NCBI GenBank assembly: GCA_019694595.1
Contig: JAIBBQ010000023.1
Location: forward strand, 1-52,508
From: Myxococcaceae bacterium
GTDB taxonomy: Bacteria; Myxococcota; Myxococcia; Myxococcales; Myxococcaceae
Direction: 5' to 3'
Length of the DNA: 52,508 nucleotides
Program-made: the position numbers and the translations under genes
In this document: one piece after another, positions 43,252-51,710 of the stretch
How positions within the stretch are numbered: position 1 is the stretch's first letter
Layout: every line of letters begins with the position of its first letter
The notes under the pieces: model-generated
What the model saw: the letters and a program-made list of their open reading frames with translations, nothing else
The model's database searches: none
What the model was told of the DNA's origin: nothing

Positions 43252-44787
43252 ATGCGGCGCGCGCTGCTGTGGTGCCTGCTGGTGACGGGCTGCAGCTCGC
43301 AGGACCTGGTGTTCCCCAAGGGGTTCCTGTGGGCGGTGGCGACCTCGGCGCATGAGAGCGAAGGCCGCAACACCAACAGCGACTGGGCGGCGTTCGAGGA
43401 GATGGGGAACGCGCCGCCAGCGGGCTGGGCGCAGAACTCGCTCGACCTGTACGACACCGACGCCGCCGACGCGAAGGCGGTGAACCTGAACGCGTTCCAG
43501 CTGGGCATCGAGTGGGCGCGGGTGGTGCCGCGCAAGCCGGCCGACCCGTTCGCGCCGCTGACCATGGCCGACGTCGACGCCGACGCGGTGGCGCACTACC
43601 ACAGGGTGCTCGAGTCGATCCGCAGCCGGGGCATGACGCCGATCGTCGCGGTGACGCACTTCTCGTTCCCGCGCTGGGTGCAGAACCCGAAGGCGTACGA
43701 CGAGAAGACGTTCGCGTACACCGACGGGAGCCTGGGTGGCTGGGCGAGCGAGGACACCGCGAAGGCGATGGCGCGCTACGGCGAGTTCCTGGCGAAAGAA
43801 TACGGCGCCGAGGTGCACTGGTGGATCACGCTCGACGAGCCGCTGGTGGCGTTGCTCGCCGGCTACGCGGCGGGGAACTTTCCGCCCGGGTTCGTCAACC
43901 TCTCGCTCGACGCGCGCAACACGCCGGGGCAGCAGACGGCGTTCGAGATCATGAAGCACATGATCTCGGCGCACGCGCAGACGTACAAGGCGATGAAGGC
44001 GGTGCGCAGCGACTTCCAGATCGGGTTCGCGCACAACACGGTGAACTGGGTGCCGCTGCACGAGCCGCGCGACACCGCGGCGGCCGCGCGGGTGAACCAG
44101 GCATACAACCTGCTGTTCCTCGACGCGGTGGTGAAGGGCGACTTCGACACCAGCTCCGTCGGCCTGGGGCCCAACGAGTCTCACCCGGAGTGGGCGGGCA
44201 CCGCGGACTACCTGGGGGTGAACTATTACGACAGCGCCTGGGTGGTGGACTCGAAGGGCTTCCTGCCGCCGCTCGACGCGGTGCCGTGCAGCCCGGCGTT
44301 CAAGGACGCGCTGCCCGAGCTGTTCGCGTCGCTGGGCTGCCCGAAGGACGGGCCCCCCGAGCCGCCGGGCATGACCAAGGTGCTCCTGATGTACCAGGCG
44401 CGCTACGGGATGCAGCAGCTCATCACCGAGAGCGGGTTCATCGACACGCCGGACGGCAAGGCGAAGAAGGTGGTCGAGATCCTCGCGGCGGTGCACGACG
44501 CCATCAAGCAGGGGGCGCAGGTGGTCGGGTACAACTACTGGACGCTCAACTACGACTACGAGTGGAACGGCGGCTGGGAGCAGGACATGGGCCTGTACGG
44601 CATCAAGGGCTTCGAAGGGAAAGCCGGCACGCTGCTCCCCGACGGCGGCGCCTGGTTCCCCGACGAGACGACCGACTTCACCCGCGTGCCGCTGAAGCCC
44701 ATCACCGACGTCTACGGGCAGATCGCGAAGGAGAACGCGATCGCGAAGTCGCTGCTCACGAAGTACGGGGTGACCGCGACGCCGTGA
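43252..44787 (+). CDS. GH1 glycosidase-like lipoprotein
   Basis: The 511-residue protein has a lipoprotein signal (LLVTGCSS, Cys14) and a glycoside hydrolase family 1 barrel beginning PKGFLWAVATSAHESEG. The acid/base Glu is in WWITLDEPLVALLAGY near 196, but the preceding residue is Asp where nearly all GH1 enzymes have Asn (NEP). The nucleophile Glu is in LITESGF near 392. It probably hydrolyses beta-glycosides in the periplasm or at the cell surface, unusual for GH1, which is usually cytoplasmic. It is coupled to the upstream transaldolase (2 bases). Confidence 0.87.
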   Translation: MRRALLWCLLVTGCSSQDLVFPKGFLWAVATSAHESEGRNTNSDWAAFEEMGNAPPAGWAQNSLDLYDTDAADAKAVNLNAFQLGIEWARVVPRKPADPFAPLTMADVDADAVAHYHRVLESIRSRGMTPIVAVTHFSFPRWVQNPKAYDEKTFAYTDGSLGGWASEDTAKAMARYGEFLAKEYGAEVHWWITLDEPLVALLAGYAAGNFPPGFVNLSLDARNTPGQQTAFEIMKHMISAHAQTYKAMKAVRSDFQIGFAHNTVNWVPLHEPRDTAAAARVNQAYNLLFLDAVVKGDFDTSSVGLGPNESHPEWAGTADYLGVNYYDSAWVVDSKGFLPPLDAVPCSPAFKDALPELFASLGCPKDGPPEPPGMTKVLLMYQARYGMQQLITESGFIDTPDGKAKKVVEILAAVHDAIKQGAQVVGYNYWTLNYDYEWNGGWEQDMGLYGIKGFEGKAGTLLPDGGAWFPDETTDFTRVPLKPITDVYGQIAKENAIAKSLLTKYGVTATP

Positions 44788-44834
44788 GGCGCGACGGGAA
44801 ACCCTTCGCAGTGCCTCGGTGTCAGACTGCCCAC

Positions 44835-45527
44835 ATGCGCGTCGTACTGCTGGTCGCCGGGGCTCTCCTCTCGTGTCAGCGGGCCCCGGTGCCTGCCGAG
44901 CCAGGGCGTGAGCCCCCGCGCGGACCGGTCGCCCAGCCAGCGCCCAGGTCGGAGAACCCGTTTCCTTCGGACCGCCCGCGCAGCGCGTACCTCTGTCAGG
45001 GACTCCAGCCCGACCCTCGCAGGTGGGGGTATTTCCCGGAGCCCCAACCGGAGCCGGCCATCGAGATCAACGCGAAGCAACTTTCGCTGTGTGATTCGTT
45101 CGTCGCCGAGGTGGTCGACGTCTCCGAGGGCCCAGCGACCAACGACACCCCGGCCGCGCTGATGCTGCGCATCACCGAGCCGCTGCTCGGCGGCGAGGTC
45201 GGGGAGCTGCGGCGCGCGGTGTTCACGCCGGAGCTGGCTCCAGAGCCATGTGGGGCCGAAAGGCAGTTGTCGGAGGCGCGATTCGCGAAGGAGCCGGCGT
45301 CGATTCCACTCATCGGCAGTCGCTACATCGTCACCGGCGGGTGGTCGGCGGGGAAGCGCTGGTTCGTCGCGCCCGAGTGGGCTGCGGTGCCGTACACCGC
45401 GGTCTGGTGGCGAGAATGGAAGTCCGCCGTCGAGAAGGCGATGGCGAAGCTGCCCAAGCTCGCGGCCGAGCGCGCTGCGGCCGACGTTCAAGTGGGTGAC
45501 GCTGCCCTCGACGCGGGGCAACGGTGA
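44835..45527 (+). CDS. Lipoprotein of unknown function
   Basis: The 230-residue protein has a lipoprotein signal (LLVAGALLSC, Cys14), a Pro-rich linker and a mature part with TPAALMLRITEPLLGGEVGELRRAVF and a second conserved-looking strand YIVTGGWSAGKRWFVAPEW. I recognise no family. It overlaps the next gene by the GTGA at 45524-45527, so both exported proteins are made together. GC is visibly lower than in flanking genes. Confidence 0.72.
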   Translation: MRVVLLVAGALLSCQRAPVPAEPGREPPRGPVAQPAPRSENPFPSDRPRSAYLCQGLQPDPRRWGYFPEPQPEPAIEINAKQLSLCDSFVAEVVDVSEGPATNDTPAALMLRITEPLLGGEVGELRRAVFTPELAPEPCGAERQLSEARFAKEPASIPLIGSRYIVTGGWSAGKRWFVAPEWAAVPYTAVWWREWKSAVEKAMAKLPKLAAERAAADVQVGDAALDAGQR

Positions 45528-47332
45528 GTCACCTCTCGCTGCTGGTGTCGGCGTCGGTGGCGCTGGCTGCGACGACGAGCGTCGCCGCGCCCCAGGAAGC
45601 GTGCGACCCCCGGGTGCCCAACGTGATGCCACGGCGCCCGACCGTGGGGCTCGCCCACCAGGCGTGGGTGCCAAGCGTCGACCCCGAAGTCTGCCCCGCA
45701 GCACAGATGGGAACCCTCTCTCGGTCCGGAAGCGCGTGGGTCATCACCAGGGCCGACGGCCCGAGCTGCGAGGTCTGGCTCGGTGGGGAGACCCGCAGCT
45801 CGGAGAACAACGGAGTCCCCTCGCAGTACTGTCGCTTCTGCCGTGGGACCGGGAAGGTGCCGGTGGCCATCGATGCAGACGCGGGGACCGCCCGCATCAA
45901 CGCCGACTCGTGCCTCGATCGAAGCGAGCCACCGCCTCCGCAACCGCGCCAGGTCAAGCAGTGTCCTCCGCAGATGAGTCCCGAACGTGAGTGCATGTGT
46001 GACGCGGAGTGCGTGCGGCGTGGGTTTGCTTCGTGCCAGCTCCCGGCTGGGAGCCCGTTGTGTGGCGGGCAGTGCTCGACGTCAGCGCCGAGGCAGCCGA
46101 ACCTGTGTGGCCGAGGAGCTGACCGCTACCTGGTGGAGCCGTTCCCTCACGTGGCGAAGGAAGGGAAACCCGCGGCGCGCGTCTCACAGGGGACGCTGTC
46201 GGTCGAGAGGTACGCGTTCGATGGCGGACTGCCAACCGGGGCCTGTGCTGCCAGTTGCTCGGCGTTCGAGCAGCGGGGGCCCTTGGTGGACCTCGCGCCG
46301 AGTTCCCCCGATTCGCTCGAGGGTGCCGTCGTGATCTTCGCCAGCGGGTCCTGGTACGTGGCCTGGGGGGGGCGACCGGACCACGTGGGCTTGCTCCAGC
46401 GCTTCACGGCCGATGGTGCCATCGCCGGGCCGACGATGAGGATCGACGGGGTGACTCCGTTCCACTTCGTGTGGAGCGAGGCGAACGGCGGCGAACTTGT
46501 GCTCGTGTCATGGGTCGATCAGGCCCCCACGCCGGGCGGAATCACGCAGGCCGTGCATCGGTTCAGCCCGGCCCTCGAGCCCCGAGGTGCTCCATGGCTG
46601 GTGCGGGGGCCGGACCGCGCCATCGGGCCACACACGGTCGTCACGTCTTCCGGCGTGCTGGTCTCGACGATCCGAGCCCGCGACTTCATCCGAGAGATCA
46701 GCATCGCGCTCGCGGCCTCGCCGGGAGACGTCGCCTCGATCCGAGATCTGCCGGTGCGGGCCCCTCCGACGTACTTCGATTTCCTGGAGTGGAACGGCGA
46801 CTACGTCACGCCCGCCCTGGGAGGAGGCAGCGTCGTGTTGCGCAGCTCAGGGTTCGCGCGGCCGGGGCGCGTGACTGAGATTCCCATGGCGGGCGTGAAG
46901 GCCTCGACCCGTTCCTCGGTCTTCCTGGCGAAACAGGGTGACAGTCTCTGGGCGCTTGCGCTTTCAGGGCAGCCCGGAGCTTCGTCGGCACTGATGGAAT
47001 TGCGAGGGACGCCGTTGAAGGCTTCGCGGCCTCTGGAGTTCGCCCACGTGGACCAGAACACCTCGATGCTGACTTCGTTCGCAGGCACGTTGTTCATGTC
47101 GGGGAGCTCGTCCGTGTTCGGAGCGCCCAAGAGCCCGTCGCTGGTCCCCTTCGATCAGAAGCAGAAGGCGTGGTGCCCCGCGACCGCGTTTCGCCTCGGC
47201 GAGAGCGCGGACTCGCACGAGGCCTTCCTTGGCTCGTACGCCAACGGTGATGAGCTCGGCGTCGCGCTCCACGTGTGGGGGCGCGAAGGGAAGCCCAGGC
47301 TTTTCTTCACGCGCGTGGGGTGCAAGCGCTGA
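45524..47332 (+). CDS. Large exported Cys-containing protein, unknown function
   Basis: The 602-residue protein has a signal peptide (SVALAATTSVAA), a Cys-rich middle part (about 100-190, for example CMCDAECVRRGF and CGGQCST) and a beta-rich C-terminal part of about 350 residues. No motif is recognised. Start GTG 45524 overlaps the lipoprotein stop. Codon use is less GC-extreme than in the surrounding genes, hinting at weaker selection or later arrival. It ends 42 bases from the convergent zinc-ribbon membrane protein gene. Confidence 0.7.
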   Translation: MSHLSLLVSASVALAATTSVAAPQEACDPRVPNVMPRRPTVGLAHQAWVPSVDPEVCPAAQMGTLSRSGSAWVITRADGPSCEVWLGGETRSSENNGVPSQYCRFCRGTGKVPVAIDADAGTARINADSCLDRSEPPPPQPRQVKQCPPQMSPERECMCDAECVRRGFASCQLPAGSPLCGGQCSTSAPRQPNLCGRGADRYLVEPFPHVAKEGKPAARVSQGTLSVERYAFDGGLPTGACAASCSAFEQRGPLVDLAPSSPDSLEGAVVIFASGSWYVAWGGRPDHVGLLQRFTADGAIAGPTMRIDGVTPFHFVWSEANGGELVLVSWVDQAPTPGGITQAVHRFSPALEPRGAPWLVRGPDRAIGPHTVVTSSGVLVSTIRARDFIREISIALAASPGDVASIRDLPVRAPPTYFDFLEWNGDYVTPALGGGSVVLRSSGFARPGRVTEIPMAGVKASTRSSVFLAKQGDSLWALALSGQPGASSALMELRGTPLKASRPLEFAHVDQNTSMLTSFAGTLFMSGSSSVFGAPKSPSLVPFDQKQKAWCPATAFRLGESADSHEAFLGSYANGDELGVALHVWGREGKPRLFFTRVGCKR

Positions 47333-47374
47333 CGGTGCGGTCGCCCGCCCGGGCGGCGTGTGCTCCGGCCGTCG

Positions 47375-47911
47375 TCAGCCTTCCCAGCGCGCCTCGAGCG
47401 CCTGGGGAGCGAGCGGGTGCTTGAAGCGGTTGCGGATGCGCATGGCGCTCTGCACGAAGACGAAGAGCGTGAGGCCCGCGGCGACGAAGCCTCCGCCGTA
47501 GCGCCACCCGGGCGAGTCGGCCTGGGTGAAGAAGGCCACCGAGATGGCGGCGATGATCAGCCCGGCGAAGGTGGAGAAGATGTGGCCCCAGGGGCTCTCG
47601 ATGGTGAACTCGACCTTGCAGGTGTCGCAGGTGAACTCGCTCTCGGTGCCGGTGGGAATGCCGCGGCTGGTGTTGCGCGTCACCTTCACCAGGCGCGCCT
47701 GGGTGCCGCAGGTGCCGCAGAGCCGGCGTGGAGGGCCACCGGGGAAGCGCAGCGCGGGGAAGGGGGCGCCGGGGACGACGGGCACGCGCTCCAGGGCCTT
47801 CGAGCGCCAGCGCGCGTAGAGGAGGAAGGGGAACATCAGGCCGCAGGTCGCGAAGGTGACCAGCGCGCCGCCGATCCACAGGCCGGTGATGACGGCCTTG
47901 GGCTTGACCAC
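47375..47911 (-). CDS. Membrane protein with a cytoplasmic zinc ribbon
   Basis: The 178-residue protein has an N-terminal span (about 7-33), a four-Cys zinc ribbon (CGTC near 65 and CDTC near 95) and two more spans (about 113-131 and 138-156). It lacks any enzymatic motif, so a regulatory or scaffold role is likely. The start is GTG 47911, 12 bases after the stop of the 40-residue zinc-knuckle gene, itself overlapping the hydrolase gene, which makes this the last gene of a three-gene operon. Confidence 0.72.
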   Translation of the reverse strand: MVKPKAVITGLWIGGALVTFATCGLMFPFLLYARWRSKALERVPVVPGAPFPALRFPGGPPRRLCGTCGTQARLVKVTRNTSRGIPTGTESEFTCDTCKVEFTIESPWGHIFSTFAGLIIAAISVAFFTQADSPGWRYGGGFVAAGLTLFVFVQSAMRIRNRFKHPLAPQALEARWEG

Positions 47912-47923
47912 GGTGAGGGCGCC

Positions 47924-48046
47924 TCAGCGCTGGCAGCGAAGCTCGAGCTCCTGCTGGCCGTAGTTCAGGTCCCAGGCGAAGACCTGGACGACGGCGGCCT
48001 CGCCGCAGCGGTGGCACTTGCGGACCTCGCCCGTCGCCGTCGTCAC
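47924..48046 (-). CDS. 40-residue zinc-knuckle microprotein
   Basis: This very short frame encodes 40 residues starting GTG 48046: VTTATGEVRKCHRCGEAAVV, then a strand region and a final ELELRCQR. A CxxC knuckle (Cys11, Cys14) and Cys38 are visible; the usual fourth ligand after Cys38 is missing because the protein stops two residues later, so metal binding would need a His or a second molecule. Its start overlaps the hydrolase stop (GTGA) and the next gene begins 12 bases on, which supports it being translated. Confidence 0.55.
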   Translation of the reverse strand: MTTATGEVRKCHRCGEAAVVQVFAWDLNYGQQELELRCQR

Positions 48047-49305
48047 GGGAGGGCTTCGAGGATCCGGTCGAAGGTGCGGAAGTCCTTCCACGTCGACAGG
48101 TGCGTCTTCGCTTCCTCGTCGCGCACCACGAAGGTGCCGAAGGGCGCGTCGGCGCTCACCACGCCGTCGGTGGAGCCGCCGGTGTCCTTCTGGAGGAGCT
48201 TGCCGGTGAGCTTGAAGAAGGGCTCGACCTTGTCGCCGCCGCCATCGACCTTCGCCTGGTAGGCGACGTCGACCAGGGCGGGGGTGAGGCCGAGGTCGGC
48301 GATCATCTGCGAGACGAAGTCGGGGTCGTTGGCGCCGATGGTGCGGCGGCCGTCCTCGTGGTCGACCTGGCCGAGGATCCGGGCGCCGATCGCGGCGGCC
48401 TTCTCCATCAGTCCGGAGCGGTGGTGCTGCACGTCACCCACGTCGGCGAAGGGTGTGCCGGAGAACGAGCCGGCGACGGAGACCACGCGGTCGATGAGCG
48501 CGCCGCGGCCGTGGTCGTCGAGGCGCTTGCGAGCGGCGGCGACGGAGACGGCGCCCTGGCTGTAGCCGACGACGGTGACCTTGGCGTCGTGGAGCGACTT
48601 CACCTCGGACAGGCCCGGGCTCTGCGCCTTGAGGTTGCCGAACTGCTGCTCGAGGACCGAGAGCTGCTCGAGGAAGAGGTCCGAGGCCTGAGGCCAGGGG
48701 ATCATGTTGGGCGAGAGGTCGCCGATGGCGAAGAGCTTGCCCTTGAGTTCGGGCGGCACCGGCGTGCCCCAGAGTTCGGTGAGCGGACGCATGCGCAGGC
48801 CGTCGGTGCCCGACGGATTGCTGCTGGCGATGACCAGGGCGCCCTTGGTGGCCATGGCGAGGCGGAACATCGACGCCGGCGTGGAGACGAGGTTCAGCAT
48901 GCCGTTCACCACCACGGTCACGTCGCCGAAGGACTTCGGGGCGCCGGCGGCGTCGGTGGGGAGCGGGGTGGAGAGCGCGGTGGCGACCTCTTTGGGCGTG
49001 TCGAGGTCGTGCTGGTGGAAGAGCTTGTTGAGGAGATGGGTGAGGGCGGTCTTGTCGTAGAAGCGGTAGCCGTTCTCGAGCGCGCGGCCGCCGAAGGTGT
49101 TGGACCAGGTGCGGCTCGCGGGGGCGTCGAGGCGGGGAATCTTGGCGCCGGCGACGTCGATGGGACCGGCGCCGGTGGCGGCCGCGAAGGCGTCGGTGAT
49201 CTGGGTGGTGACGGTCGTGGAGGTCGGGCGCGCCTCGGCAGGGGCGTTGACGCCGCTCACGCTGGTCGCCGGGAGGGGCTTGGGGCTGTTGTCGATCCGT
49301 CGCAT
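48043..49305 (-). CDS. Lipase-like alpha/beta hydrolase
   Basis: The 420-residue protein has the nucleophile elbow VVGYSQGAVSVAAARKRL (Ser near 249), the GxSxG motif of lipases and esterases, and an Asp/His region towards the end (VRDEEAKTHLSTW). The N-terminal 100 residues are polar and disordered-looking with no signal peptide. Substrate is unknown. ATG 49305 is taken; GTG 49320 is possible. It heads a three-gene operon with a zinc-knuckle microprotein and a zinc-ribbon membrane protein, both coupled or tightly spaced. Confidence 0.72.
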   Translation of the reverse strand: MRRIDNSPKPLPATSVSGVNAPAEARPTSTTVTTQITDAFAAATGAGPIDVAGAKIPRLDAPASRTWSNTFGGRALENGYRFYDKTALTHLLNKLFHQHDLDTPKEVATALSTPLPTDAAGAPKSFGDVTVVVNGMLNLVSTPASMFRLAMATKGALVIASSNPSGTDGLRMRPLTELWGTPVPPELKGKLFAIGDLSPNMIPWPQASDLFLEQLSVLEQQFGNLKAQSPGLSEVKSLHDAKVTVVGYSQGAVSVAAARKRLDDHGRGALIDRVVSVAGSFSGTPFADVGDVQHHRSGLMEKAAAIGARILGQVDHEDGRRTIGANDPDFVSQMIADLGLTPALVDVAYQAKVDGGGDKVEPFFKLTGKLLQKDTGGSTDGVVSADAPFGTFVVRDEEAKTHLSTWKDFRTFDRILEALP

Positions 49306-49520
49306 CGGGCTGCCGAGCACCCTACCGTGAGGAGGAGGGGCGCACCAAACCCGCGTGGCGCGGCGACGGGCGGTGGTGCTGGCGGGGGGGCCGCTCCAGA
49401 TGGCGCTTCGGGAACGCCCTGTCTCGGCCCACTTCTTGAAACCTCGTCGCTTCTAGCCGCGCCGCACCCTGGTCGACTGCTGCGCAGCTCGGGCACCAGA
49501 GCACGTCCCTCCCATCCACC

Positions 49521-50006
49521 TCAGCGCTGAGCGCGCAGATGCTCGGCGCACTTCTCGAGCGTCTGGTACCCCAGCTCGACCGCGCCGAAACCGATCACCG
49601 CTTCCCTCCGCGCCTTCGTGGGGTGCAGCTGCCTCAGCGTGACGACCGTCTTCTTGTCCGCCTGCTCATCGAACGTGATGGTCACGTGGAACCGGTTCGG
49701 ATCGTCATCCACGTCGCTGCCGTGCTCGTAGACGAGCCGCTCGTTGGGGAGGATCTCCAGGTACTTCATTCGATTCGAATAGACGGTGCCGTCCGGCGCG
49801 CGCATCTCGAACCTCCAGTGTCCGCCCACGCGCAGGTCGCTCGAGAGGTTCTTGCAGGTGAAGCCCTTCGGTCCGAACCACCGGCAGGCCTGCTCGGCGT
49901 CGGTCCATGCCTTGAAGACCAGCGCGCGAGGCGCCTCGAAGACGCGGGAGAGGACGATCTCGCGGTCGAGGGCCCAGGTGTGACGGTCAGCGTTGCTTGC
50001 GGTCAT
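49521..50006 (-). CDS. SRPBCC/AHSA1-family protein
   Basis: The 161-residue protein fits the START-like AHSA1 group (VFEAPRALVFKAWTDAEQAC near 23, WFGPKGFTC near 43, GGHWRFEMRAPDG near 62, LRQLHPTKA near 126). Such proteins bind hydrophobic ligands in a deep pocket and are often paired with an ArsR regulator, as here. The start ATG 50006 has AAGGAG eight bases before it. It overlaps the ArsR gene by 20 bases, so both come from the same message. Confidence 0.9.
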   Translation of the reverse strand: MTASNADRHTWALDREIVLSRVFEAPRALVFKAWTDAEQACRWFGPKGFTCKNLSSDLRVGGHWRFEMRAPDGTVYSNRMKYLEILPNERLVYEHGSDVDDDPNRFHVTITFDEQADKKTVVTLRQLHPTKARREAVIGFGAVELGYQTLEKCAEHLRAQR

Positions 50007-50367
50007 GGTGCTTCTCCTTGGTGGGGCGTGAAGGGGCGGGGGAGGGCGCGTGCGCCTGGACCTCGCGGAGGTGGGCATCGAGGCGGTCGAAGCGCTCTTC
50101 CCACTCGCGCCGCGTGTCCTCGGCCCAGCGGGTGACCTCGGTCAGCGCTTCGACCACCAGGGAGCACGGCCGCCGGTTCGCGTCGCGCTCCCGGGCGATC
50201 AGCCCCGCCTGCTCCAGCACCTTGAGGTGCCGGGAGATGGCCGGGAGGCTGATGTCGAACGGCGCGGCGAGCTCGTTCACCGTCGCGTCGCCCTGGGCCA
50301 GCCGGGCGACGATGGAGCGCCGCGTGGGGTCGGCGAGTGCAGCGAAGGTGGCGTCGAGGGATCGCAT
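49987..50367 (-). CDS. ArsR-family winged-helix repressor
   Basis: The 126-residue protein has the ArsR helix-turn-helix (about 10-85): FAALADPTRRSIVARLAQG, NELAAPFDISLPAISRHLKV. No metal-binding Cys pair is seen, so this is one of the ArsR proteins paired with SRPBCC ligand-binding proteins, sensing something other than a metal. A palindrome lies directly upstream of its start and most likely is its own operator. The basic C-terminal tail overlaps the SRPBCC gene. Confidence 0.9.
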   Translation of the reverse strand: MRSLDATFAALADPTRRSIVARLAQGDATVNELAAPFDISLPAISRHLKVLEQAGLIARERDANRRPCSLVVEALTEVTRWAEDTRREWEERFDRLDAHLREVQAHAPSPAPSRPTKEKHHDRKQR

Positions 50368-50375
50368 GGTCGTAT

Positions 50376-50391
50376 TTAACTAATCGGTTAA
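50376..50391 (-). promoter_or_regulatory. Palindromic operator of the ArsR/SRPBCC operon
   Basis: TTAACTAATCGGTTAA is an inverted repeat of TTAAC with six bases between the halves, eight bases upstream of the repressor start at 50367. It is an AT-rich island in a GC-rich sequence, so it probably overlaps the promoter and is bound by the repressor itself. Confidence 0.5.
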
Positions 50392-50446
50392 GTACGGCAG
50401 GCCGAGGCCTTCGGTCAAGCGGTGCCTGTCGGGCGCGGGCAACCCG

Positions 50447-50458
50447 CTGACATGTCAG
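50447..50458 (+). promoter_or_regulatory. 12-bp perfect palindrome upstream of the SbcD-like gene
   Basis: CTGACATGTCAG reads the same on both strands and lies 28 bases before the ATG at 50487. CTG...CAG ends resemble the general layout of LexA-type sites, but no myxobacterial LexA consensus is matched, so any SOS link is a guess. Confidence 0.35.
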
Positions 50459-50486
50459 GGGGGAAGGGTAGGTTCCGCCGCCCGAA

Positions 50487-51710
50487 ATGATCCGCGTCCT
50501 CCACGCCGCCGACCTCCACCTGGGGAGCACCTTCAAGGGGTTGCCCGACGGAGCGGCGTGGCCCGCGGCCACCGCCAAGGCCACCCTGCGCGCCTTCACC
50601 CGGCTGGTCGAGCTCGCCCTGGCAGAGAAGGTCGACGCGCTCCTCCTCGCGGGCGACGTGTTCGACGAGCGCGACCGGCCGCTCGACGCCCACCTTCACC
50701 TCTTCGACGAGCTCTCCCGGGTGAGCGCCGCCGGCATTCCCACCTTCGTGGTGCACGGCAACCACGACCCGCTGGGGCCGGGCCAGCGCTGGCCGGCGGG
50801 GGTCACCGTCTTCGGGCCCCAGTGGAGCGAGCACCTCGTCCTCGGGCCTCACGGGGAGACCCGCTTCCGGGTGCAGGGCATGAGCTACCCGGCGCGCGAG
50901 GTGCGCGAGAACCTCGCCCTTCGCTTCAAGCGCCAAGGGACCGAGCCCACCATCGGGCTCCTCCACGCCAACCTGAGCGACTGGCCCGGCCACGCGAACT
51001 ACGCACCGTGCACCGCGGCCGACCTCGACCGCGCGCAGCTCGACTACTGGGCCCTGGGCCACGTCCACACCCGCGGCGAGGTCGCACTCCCCCACGGCGG
51101 GCTCGCCGCGTACCCGGGCAACCTCCAGGGCCGCCACCATCAAGAGCTCGGCCCGCGCGGCGCGCTCCTCGTCGAGCTCGACGACCAGACCACCCCGCGC
51201 GCCCGCACCACCTTCGTGCCCCTGGGCGTCGTGCAGTGGGAACGGCTCGAGGTCTCCATCGACGGCCTCGAAGGGCCCGAGGAGCTCGCCGGCCGCGCCA
51301 CCGCCGCGCTCGACGCGCTGCCGCCCTTCGACGGCTACCGCGCGGTGCGCGTCGCGCTCACCGGCGCCGGGCCCGTGCACCACCAGCTCGAGCGCGCCGA
51401 GGCCGTGGAAGCCCTCGAGGCCTCGCTGCGCGAGGTGCTGCTGCGCCGCCAGGCCGCGCTCGAGCGCGTCGACGACGGCACCCGCCCCCAGCTCGACCTC
51501 GACCGGCTCGTCGCCTCCGGCGGCTACACCGGCGAGCTCGCGCGTCTGCTGCTCAAGCCGGGCAACGGCGAGTGGGTGAAGCGCGAGGCCCTCGAGCCGC
51601 TGCAGGTCGCGCTCGGCCGGGCCCAGCTCGAGCCGCTCGAGCTCTCCGCGCTCCTCGAGCCCGCGCTCAAGGCCGCCCTCGACGCGCTGCTGGAAGACGG
51701 TGCCCCGTGA
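50487..51710 (+). CDS. SbcD/YhaO-like DNA repair exonuclease
   Basis: The 407-residue protein has a calcineurin-type metallophosphoesterase domain in the first 260 residues with all five motifs: HAADLHLGS near 8, AGDVFDE near 56, GNHD near 91, LLHAN near 156 and LGHVHTRG near 189. The remainder is an alpha-helical region where the partner ATPase binds. It is a nuclease subunit like SbcD/Mre11 that works with a long coiled-coil ATPase on DNA ends. ATG 50487 has GGGAAGG upstream. The following gene overlaps by GTGA, completing the pair. Confidence 0.9.
   Translation: MIRVLHAADLHLGSTFKGLPDGAAWPAATAKATLRAFTRLVELALAEKVDALLLAGDVFDERDRPLDAHLHLFDELSRVSAAGIPTFVVHGNHDPLGPGQRWPAGVTVFGPQWSEHLVLGPHGETRFRVQGMSYPAREVRENLALRFKRQGTEPTIGLLHANLSDWPGHANYAPCTAADLDRAQLDYWALGHVHTRGEVALPHGGLAAYPGNLQGRHHQELGPRGALLVELDDQTTPRARTTFVPLGVVQWERLEVSIDGLEGPEELAGRATAALDALPPFDGYRAVRVALTGAGPVHHQLERAEAVEALEASLREVLLRRQAALERVDDGTRPQLDLDRLVASGGYTGELARLLLKPGNGEWVKREALEPLQVALGRAQLEPLELSALLEPALKAALDALLEDGAP

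Noticed and set aside
47345-47356. CCGCCCGGGCGG palindrome between convergent genes
   Set aside because: No loop for a stable hairpin and no T tract; expected by chance at this base composition.
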